From CAZHDI01 sp964531285 (GTDB lineage Bacteria > Pseudomonadota > Alphaproteobacteria > JAJFIK01), in contig CAZHDI010000019.1 in NCBI GenBank assembly GCA_964531285.1, positions 1 through 48,823 on the forward strand: DNA of 48,823 nucleotides. The letters are read 5' to 3'. The notes beneath the pieces are model-generated. The model made no database searches. It was given only the letters and a program-made list of their open reading frames with translations, and had not been told where the DNA came from. Position 1 is the stretch's first letter; each line of letters begins with the position of its first letter. Position numbers and translations under genes: made by a program. Of the stretch, positions 43,002 through 48,823 are shown piece after piece.

Positions 43002-43445
43002 CTAGCCGCCGCGCGGCGCACCGACCTTGAAGATCCCGGTCCCGGCCATCACCGTCCGGTCGGCGACCCAGATGCGCCCGCGCACCGTGATCAGCCCGTC
43101 GTCCTCGCCGACGATTTCGCCGGTGCCCTCGACCCAGTCGCCCATGCGGGCGGCCGACACGAAATCCGTCAACAGGCGTACCGTAACCCAAAACCGGTTC
43201 GGATAGCGCATGGAGACCGCATGACCGAACGCCGTGTCGGCAAAGGCCATGAGCATCCCGCCATGGCAGTTGTTCATGCCATTGGCGTGGTGTTCGGCCA
43301 CATAGAACGCGCGGATATAGGATTCCCCTCCGTCACGGCGCTCATAGATCGGGCCGATCTGACGCCCGAACCCGCGCACCCAGTTCATCTGGGTGAAGCC
43401 GGGCGGGATCGCGTGGGCCTGGTCTTCGATCAGATCGTCGGTCAT
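43002..43445 (-). CDS. PaaI-type hotdog thioesterase
   Basis: A 147-residue acyl-CoA thioesterase-fold protein. The core has AEHHANGMNNCHGGMLMAFADTAFGHA, the HGG motif and helix of the hotdog fold, and VTVRLLTDFVSAARMGDWVEGTGEI. ATG at 43445 overlaps the DUF2332 stop by four bases (ATGA), which rules out longer readings. It probably hydrolyses a CoA ester. Confidence 0.92.
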   Translation of the reverse strand: MTDDLIEDQAHAIPPGFTQMNWVRGFGRQIGPIYERRDGGESYIRAFYVAEHHANGMNNCHGGMLMAFADTAFGHAVSMRYPNRFWVTVRLLTDFVSAARMGDWVEGTGEIVGEDDGLITVRGRIWVADRTVMAGTGIFKVGAPRGG

Positions 43446-44509
43446 GCCACCGGTCCGTCGATGGGCTCGGGGGTCGCGTGCCAGGTCAGCCAGGTGCCGT
43501 GGGGATGGCACAGCGCGTGACGGGCCGACGCCGCGTCCTCGTGATAGCGCGTGATGGCCACCGCGCAGTCCGGCCCCGGCGTGCCCTCATAGGCAATGCG
43601 AAACACGGGACGGGTCCGCGCGGCCGCGCGCAGCGCATCGTCGATCATGGCGCGCACCGTGTCCGGCATCTGATAATGCACCAGCGAATGATACACGCAG
43701 ACCGGCTCGCCCTCCGGCGCCTCGGCCAGAAGGCCGGGCAGCAGCGCGGCGGCATCTCCGGCGCGGACCGGCTCGGGATCGGCCAGGGCCAGCGCGATGG
43801 CGGCATCGAGACGCTCGGTGCGCTCGACCTGTTCCGGCCAGATCAGCGCCCGCAGCCAGCGCCGGGTTTCCAGGTCCCGCAAATCGACCGGGCTGATCTC
43901 AAGGCCGCAGCGGTCGGCGACAGCGGGTTGTCCGGGCCCAAGCGGCAGATCGCCTTCGGCGGCACAGCCGATGCGCACCGCACTGTCGGCATCGCCGATC
44001 GTGCGTCCCTCGCCATAGTCGTAAAAGAACCGGTCCCAGAGCAAATTGAGCCCGGCGCTCGGTCCCAATTCGATCATGGTCAGGGCACGGCCCTTCACCG
44101 CGTCGCTGACCAGATGGAAGGCCGGCAGCAGACAGGCGCAGCGCCCCACTTCATTGGTGTTGGTGCGCCGGGTCGAGACCAAGGCCCGGATACGCGCTTC
44201 ATGCCGGATACAATAATCGTGGAACGCCTGATAGGCGCTTTCGGGCGCATCAGGACGGTCCGTGAGGGTCGGATAGAACCGGGCGAGCGCGGGATCCGGA
44301 TCCTCGAACAGCAGGAGATACTGGACAGCGGCCAGGATCAGATTGGCGGCAGGTTGGCCCGGTGTGGCATCGGCGGCCATGGACAGCAGCGCATCGTCCT
44401 CGCAAATCCCCCGGCAGATCACCGTGTAAAGCGGCGAGACAGGCGGCGTGTGCACGTCTTCATAAAAGCGGAAATGCTTGATCAGGCCCTCTTTGGTCCA
44501 AGCCGTCAT
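43442..44509 (-). CDS. DUF2332 family protein
   Basis: A 355-residue protein. It contains SPLYTVICRGICEDDALLSM, ANLILAAVQYLL, NEVGRCACLLPAF, and the core ELGPSAGLNLLWDRFFYDYG, which match DUF2332. That last segment resembles a nucleotide- or SAM-binding turn but no function is established. It starts four bases after the ABC1 kinase stop and overlaps the thioesterase. Confidence 0.9.
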   Translation of the reverse strand: MTAWTKEGLIKHFRFYEDVHTPPVSPLYTVICRGICEDDALLSMAADATPGQPAANLILAAVQYLLLFEDPDPALARFYPTLTDRPDAPESAYQAFHDYCIRHEARIRALVSTRRTNTNEVGRCACLLPAFHLVSDAVKGRALTMIELGPSAGLNLLWDRFFYDYGEGRTIGDADSAVRIGCAAEGDLPLGPGQPAVADRCGLEISPVDLRDLETRRWLRALIWPEQVERTERLDAAIALALADPEPVRAGDAAALLPGLLAEAPEGEPVCVYHSLVHYQMPDTVRAMIDDALRAAARTRPVFRIAYEGTPGPDCAVAITRYHEDAASARHALCHPHGTWLTWHATPEPIDGPVA

Positions 44510-44512
44510 GGT

Positions 44513-45868
44513 TTACTCCGCTGCCGGAACGCCTGCCCGCGCCATCGCGTCGGCCTGCCGCGCGGCGACCTGATCGATGTCGAAATTGTCGATGGCATCG
44601 TTAAACAGCCGGTAGAAATTCAGTTCGGCGCCGAGATGGAGATACACCGATCCCAGACCGATCGCCGCCCGGTCCATGAACACGAATTCGCGCGGCGGCG
44701 TCACCGGCCCATGCTTTTTGAGCGCTTGGTGGACCTCGAAGGCTTCCCGACGGCCATAATCGCCGGGCGCCGTGCCGTCGGCGATGCTGCGGACCCGGTC
44801 GTCGAGCAGCGGGCGGTAGATGAACCCGGCCCAGATATTCAGGGCATCGATCAACTCGTTGGAGAGATTCTTGAAGCCCCAGCGCTCATAGGCCGAGACC
44901 AGAAGATCCCGGTCGTCGCGCTCCAGGCCCCGGTAGAGATCGACCACGCCTTGCACAAACTGCGGCGGGAAAATCCGAACACAGCCGAAATCGAGGAGAT
45001 TGATACCGACCGCATCGCCCTCGCCGCGCACGGCGTAATTGCCCAGATGGGGGTCCCCGTGAATGACGGCATACCGGCTGAAGGGCAGCCACCAGGCATG
45101 AAACAGCGCGCTGGCAAGCGCGTTGCGGACCTCAAGATCGGCGGTCTTGGCCGACAGGATCGGCCGGCCGTCAAGCCAGGTCATGGTCAACAGGCGCCGT
45201 GTGGACAGATCGTCGATGACCTCCGGTACGGTGATCTCCGGCCGGTCGGCCAGCATCTCGCCATAAAGGCGCATATGTGCCGCTTCCCGGTCGTATTCGA
45301 GTTCCTCGCGCAGGCGGTCGCCCAGTTCCGTGGCGATTTCGGCGGGATCGATAGCGGTATCCATGCGCCGGTAGATGCTCAGCAGCACCCCCAATTGCGA
45401 CAGGTCCGCTTCGACCGCCGACTGCATATCCGGATACTGAAGTTTGCAGGCCAACGCCCGCCCGTCATGATGACGCGCGCGATGGACCTGACCGAGCGAG
45501 GCGGCCGCGGCGGCCGCCTTGTCGAATTCGGCGAACCGGCTCATCCAGTCCGTGCCCAGTTCCGAGCGCATCCGCCGGCGGACGAACGGCCAGCCCATGG
45601 CCGGAGCATTGGCCTGAAGCTGACCCAGTTCCTCGGCATATTCCGGCGGCACCAGATCGGGCACCGTGGCCATGATCTGCGCGACCTTCATGAGCGGGCC
45701 CTTGAGCCCGCCGAGCGCGGCCCGCAGATCCTCCGCATGGCGCGCATGATCGGGACCCCGGCCCATCAGCCGGGTGCCGGCAACCCGCGCTGCCACGCCG
45801 CTCATATTCGCGCCGACACGGGCCATGCGCGCGACGCGCCCGCCCAGGCTGGCCTTATCTTCAGACAT
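44513..45868 (-). CDS. ABC1/UbiB/AarF atypical kinase
   Basis: A 451-residue UbiB-family protein. The family N-terminal motif is LMKVAQ (Lys61-Gln64; alanine in place of the usual glycine of KxGQ), the alanine-rich nucleotide loop is at 117-123 (AAAAAASLGQVH), the ATP lysine at 142, HGDPHLGN at 270-277 and DFG at 293-295. UbiB-type proteins support ubiquinone synthesis or lipid transport and have ATPase rather than protein kinase activity. Its start overlaps the oligoendopeptidase stop by eight bases. Confidence 0.93.
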   Translation of the reverse strand: MSEDKASLGGRVARMARVGANMSGVAARVAGTRLMGRGPDHARHAEDLRAALGGLKGPLMKVAQIMATVPDLVPPEYAEELGQLQANAPAMGWPFVRRRMRSELGTDWMSRFAEFDKAAAAAASLGQVHRARHHDGRALACKLQYPDMQSAVEADLSQLGVLLSIYRRMDTAIDPAEIATELGDRLREELEYDREAAHMRLYGEMLADRPEITVPEVIDDLSTRRLLTMTWLDGRPILSAKTADLEVRNALASALFHAWWLPFSRYAVIHGDPHLGNYAVRGEGDAVGINLLDFGCVRIFPPQFVQGVVDLYRGLERDDRDLLVSAYERWGFKNLSNELIDALNIWAGFIYRPLLDDRVRSIADGTAPGDYGRREAFEVHQALKKHGPVTPPREFVFMDRAAIGLGSVYLHLGAELNFYRLFNDAIDNFDIDQVAARQADAMARAGVPAAE

Positions 45869-47663
45869 CGCTGTCCTCCAATTCGTCCAACATGCGCTCG
45901 ATCAGATGAAGTCCCCGGGCCCAAAAATCCGGATCATGCGCATCGAGCCCGAACGGCGCCAGCGCCTCGTCGAGGCGGCGGGTCCCTCCGGCAGCCAGAA
46001 GATCGAGATAGCGCTCGGCAAATCCGTCCGAGGCCTGCTCATAAACGTCATAGAGGCTGTTCACCATGATATCGCCGAACGCATAGGCATAGACATAGAA
46101 CGGCACATGGATGAAATGGGGCACGAGGCACCAGGCGGTCTCGTATCCGGTCACATCGACCGCCGGCCCGAGGCACGCCGTCTGGGTTTCCACCCATAGG
46201 GCGCTGAAGGCATCGGGCGTCAGTTCCCCGTCCCGCCCGGCCAGATGGACCGCCTTTTCGAACTCATAGAACGCAATCTGACGGCAGCCGGTGGCGATCT
46301 TGTCCTCGACCTTCGCCGCCAGAAGACGGCGCCGGCGCTTGGGGTCGGGCTCGGCATCGAGCAGGGCCCGGAAGGTCAGCATCTCGCCGAACACGCTGGC
46401 GGTCTCGGCGAGGGTCAAGGGCGTCTGGCACAGCACCGGCCCCAAGGGCGCGCACAGGGTCTGGTGGACGCCGTGGCCCAATTCATGGGCCAAGGTCATC
46501 ACATCGCGCGGCTTGCCCTCATAATTGAGCAGGATATAGGGATGGGCGCTTGGCACGGTGGGATGCGAGAAGGCTCCGCCGTCCTTACCCGGACGAATGC
46601 TCGCATCGATCCAGCGCCGGTCGAAAAACACTTGCGCCGTTCCGGCCATCTGGGGCGAAAACCGCCCGAACGCATCGAGCACCATGGCCTGGGCCCGGTC
46701 CCAGCGGATGGTGTCCTCCTCGCCCGGCAGCGGGGCCGTCCGGTCCCAGAACGCGAGGCGGTCGAGCCCCATGGCCCGGGCCTTCCAGGTATAATAGCGG
46801 TGCGACAGGCGCGGATAAGCCTCGCGCACAGCCGTCGCCATGGCCTCGACCACGCCCTCGTCCACATCGTTCGCCAGATGACGGTGCTGGGCCGGGGTCG
46901 TGAACCCGCGCCATTTGTCTTCGGTCTGACGGTTACGGATCAGGGTGTTGTAAATGAGCGCGAAGGTCGGCAGATGGCTCGCCGTCATGGCATTGATGCC
47001 GCGGCCCGCGGCCTCGCGCCGGGAGCGGTCGGCATCGGACTGGCGCTTGAGCGCCTCGGTCACCGTCAGGGACTCGCCAGGCAAGTCCACCCGGGCACTG
47101 ACCATCACCTGATCAAACAGGCGCAGCCAGGCATCGCGCGCGGTCTGGTCCTTCTCCACCGTGAGCTTTTCGAGCGCCGGTTCCATCATGAAAGGCCGGC
47201 CCGAGCGCAGGCGCCGCAGCCAGGGCAGGTAACGCGCCAGATCCGGGGCGTGCTGATAAGCGGTCATCGCCGCATCCGGCAGATCCGCCAATTCCAGTTC
47301 GAAAAACACAAGGCCGCTGTAAACGCCGGTCAGCCGCCCCTGCACATCGGCAAAAAGCTTGGCGACCGCCGGGTCGGTGCTGTTAGCCGCGAACAACAGC
47401 CGCGCATAACTGCCCGCCCGTCCGGCACGATCCTCCAGCGCCTCATAGGCCCCGATCGCCTCGGCCAGCGCGGCGGCATCGAGGCTCGACACACGGCCCT
47501 CATAACGCTGGGCGAACGCCGGACCCTCGATCTCCAGACGGTCCAGATCCGCGGCAATGCGCGGATCATGGGGCCCGGCGTAAAGATCGCTCAAATCCCA
47601 CTGCGGCAAATCGGCGGCTCCGGCCGCTCCCGCGCCATGCTCGGGCGCGTCGGAAACTGACAT
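45861..47663 (-). CDS. pepF: M3-family oligoendopeptidase
   Basis: A 600-residue zinc peptidase. The catalytic HELGHGVHQ lies at 393-401, with the third ligand in LAETASVFGEM. The N-terminal helical region and YVYAYAFGDIMVNSLYDVYEQ near the C-terminus are typical of the PepF/M3B group, which cut peptides of about 7-17 residues in the cytoplasm. AAGG seven bases before the start. It heads an operon running through the UbiB kinase, DUF2332, thioesterase and hydrolase genes. Confidence 0.95.
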   Translation of the reverse strand: MSVSDAPEHGAGAAGAADLPQWDLSDLYAGPHDPRIAADLDRLEIEGPAFAQRYEGRVSSLDAAALAEAIGAYEALEDRAGRAGSYARLLFAANSTDPAVAKLFADVQGRLTGVYSGLVFFELELADLPDAAMTAYQHAPDLARYLPWLRRLRSGRPFMMEPALEKLTVEKDQTARDAWLRLFDQVMVSARVDLPGESLTVTEALKRQSDADRSRREAAGRGINAMTASHLPTFALIYNTLIRNRQTEDKWRGFTTPAQHRHLANDVDEGVVEAMATAVREAYPRLSHRYYTWKARAMGLDRLAFWDRTAPLPGEEDTIRWDRAQAMVLDAFGRFSPQMAGTAQVFFDRRWIDASIRPGKDGGAFSHPTVPSAHPYILLNYEGKPRDVMTLAHELGHGVHQTLCAPLGPVLCQTPLTLAETASVFGEMLTFRALLDAEPDPKRRRRLLAAKVEDKIATGCRQIAFYEFEKAVHLAGRDGELTPDAFSALWVETQTACLGPAVDVTGYETAWCLVPHFIHVPFYVYAYAFGDIMVNSLYDVYEQASDGFAERYLDLLAAGGTRRLDEALAPFGLDAHDPDFWARGLHLIERMLDELEDSDV

Positions 47664-47728
47664 CTCGCATCCTTAAGTGACAGACTCTCAACGACCTTAT
47701 CACCGGCCCTTGTCGCCTGAGCAAATCC

Positions 47729-48664
47729 CTAGGCCAAGCCTTGATCCACCCGGGCACTCAAACCATCCAGATAAGACCAAAGGCCAGCAAAACCATGGGT
47801 CAGGCGCTTATACGCCAATTCGTCGGCACGCAGGGCGGCCAGGTCGTCGCGCAACAGGGCCGCAAGCCGCGCACCGTCCTCCCGGGATTCCAGGACACTC
47901 AACGGATCGACCGCAATCTTAATGGTGAACAGCACATCGCCGCTCACCGCCAGCTTGTGCAGGGTTTGATGTTCGACGCGCAGATAGGCGGCGGGCGCCA
48001 AAGCCGGATCGGACACGCCGGCACCGGTGGCGTCGGGATGAAACAGGCCCGGATCCGTGCACAGCGACCAATTCTGCCGCCAGACCGGCGCGCCAGGGCG
48101 CAGCGCATGGAAAATCCGGTTGATCCGCGCCGCGAGCCGCTCATTCACCCCGGGCACCGGGTCATGCACGGCCTCCAGGGGCCGCCCGAATTTTTCGGCC
48201 AGCGACCAGTGGGAGGGAAAGCACAGACACGCCGCCGCAAGCCGCCAGGTGCCGTCCGGTTCGGCCCGCATCAGAACCAGGTCTTCCGGGACCAGCAGCC
48301 CGGCCAGAGCCAGCGGCGCCTCGGCCCAGTCGGCGATGGCCCGGGTCGTGCCGGTTGCCCCGCAGGTCACCAGCCGCCCCGCGCCGGTGCCGGTCACCTG
48401 GAAACCGGGCAGGCCATGGGCGCCCAGATGATCAAGCACCAGATCGAGCACCTCGGCCTGGGCCGCCAGCGTCGCGGGCTCGGCGCGCAAGACGTCCGCC
48501 CGGCGCGTCGCCAGGAGATCGGCCTTCAGCGCCAGCGCCTGGGGGGTGCGCGCATCCCAGTCGATCCAGTGCGCGGGCCCGCGGTCCGGCCAACGCTTTG
48601 GGTCGAGGGGCTTGAGGCCGATGGTGAACGGCCGCGACGAGCCGTCGAACGGTGTGTGACGCAT
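47729..48664 (-). CDS. DUF3445 (haem-dependent oxidative N-demethylase-like) protein
   Basis: A 311-residue protein. FTIGLKPLDPKRW at the N-terminus, LVPEDLVLMRAEPDGTWRLAAACLCFPSHWSLAEKFG, the VHDPVPGVNE motif, QNWSLCTDP and LRVEHQTLHKL follow the DUF3445 pattern, a family with haem-binding demethylases. No ribosome site is obvious. The gap to pepF (65 bases) is on the same strand, so it may be the first gene of that operon. Demethylase function is inferred from the family only. Confidence 0.87.
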   Translation of the reverse strand: MRHTPFDGSSRPFTIGLKPLDPKRWPDRGPAHWIDWDARTPQALALKADLLATRRADVLRAEPATLAAQAEVLDLVLDHLGAHGLPGFQVTGTGAGRLVTCGATGTTRAIADWAEAPLALAGLLVPEDLVLMRAEPDGTWRLAAACLCFPSHWSLAEKFGRPLEAVHDPVPGVNERLAARINRIFHALRPGAPVWRQNWSLCTDPGLFHPDATGAGVSDPALAPAAYLRVEHQTLHKLAVSGDVLFTIKIAVDPLSVLESREDGARLAALLRDDLAALRADELAYKRLTHGFAGLWSYLDGLSARVDQGLA

Positions 48665-48777
48665 GGGGCCAGTCTGACAGATCGCATGGGGCTTCCAAAA
48701 GCCGAGACAGACCGATGTGTCAGCGATTGCATTTCGCCGGCCAGCGACTACGCTCGCGAGAGTTTCTGAGAGGCTTT

Positions 48778-48807
48778 TTGGAAATGCGCTGTAAGGCGCA
48801 TTTCCAA
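48778..48807. repeat. 12-bp inverted repeat near window end
   Basis: TTGGAAATGCGC (48778-48789) pairs perfectly with GCGCATTTCCAA (48796-48807) around a six-base loop. An outer 9-bp pair, GCCGGCCAG (48736-48744) and CTGGCCGGC (48812-48820), encloses it. No T-run follows. It lies upstream of the DUF3445 gene. Confidence 0.7.
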
Positions 48808-48823
48808 GTGCCTGGCCGGCCCA

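Noticed and set aside
43478..46069. 863-codon open frame on the plus strand
   Set aside because: Antisense to DUF2332, the UbiB kinase and the oligoendopeptidase, all with intact motifs.

Overview
The window is high-GC chromosomal DNA from an alphaproteobacterium, most likely an aerobic, outer-membrane-active marine-type lineage (Maricaulales, Hyphomonadales or Parvularculales would all fit; the order is not proven by the sequence). Reasons: COQ9 and UbiX for ubiquinone, an aa3-type cytochrome oxidase subunit IV beside pntAA, a CIA30-like protein, a DUF898/M48 pair, DUF465 small proteins, and a large periplasmic TonB system. No phage, insertion sequence, CRISPR array or plasmid gene is visible. 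One assembly gap of 100 N lies at 33070-33169.

Region 1 (1-6475) is one minus-strand operon in the order DUF3450, large coiled-coil ExbB (TtpC-like), ExbB2, ExbD2, TonB, TPR protein: the layout of the Vibrio-type TonB2 energy-transduction system. Unusually, the small ExbB and ExbD are one continuous 328-residue reading frame. Region 2 (7202-7701) holds divergent tRNA-Gln and tRNA-Pro genes, each with short direct repeats just 3' of it. Region 3 (7777-20690) is a series of metabolic and envelope genes: sphingosine-1-phosphate-lyase-like PLP enzyme, glutathione S-transferase, an uncharacterised ATP-grasp-like protein with a metallo-beta-lactamase-fold hydrolase, DUF898 plus M48 peptidase, an exported metallophosphoesterase, DUF1499 with an acyl-CoA ligase, and a two-domain kinase.

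Region 4 (20716-31371) has a cation efflux protein, pdxH, a Sel1 repeat protein, a CbpA-like DnaJ protein, an SDR, a second acyl-CoA ligase, two DUF465 genes flanking ubiX and a TIGR02444 gene, and purE-purK followed by an excisionase-type HTH gene. Region 5 (31405-33552) has COQ9, peptide deformylase, the gap and rpsU. Region 6 (33564-43445) has a broken VOC gene fused in frame behind a GNAT gene, a NatA/NatB-like ABC exporter, a VOC protein, an AbgT-type transporter, CIA30, an isolated pntAA with a CoxIV-like gene, a hydrolase and a PaaI-type thioesterase. Region 7 (43442-48664) continues that minus-strand run with DUF2332, a UbiB/ABC1 kinase, an M3 oligoendopeptidase and a DUF3445 haem demethylase-like protein.

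Together the genes serve energised outer-membrane uptake, lipid and fatty-acid activation, quinone and purine synthesis, and proteolysis. The most unusual features are the ExbB-ExbD fusion, the orphan pntAA, the recurrent 15-17 bp tandem duplications in gene-flanking DNA, and the 55-bp identical contig ends around the gap.
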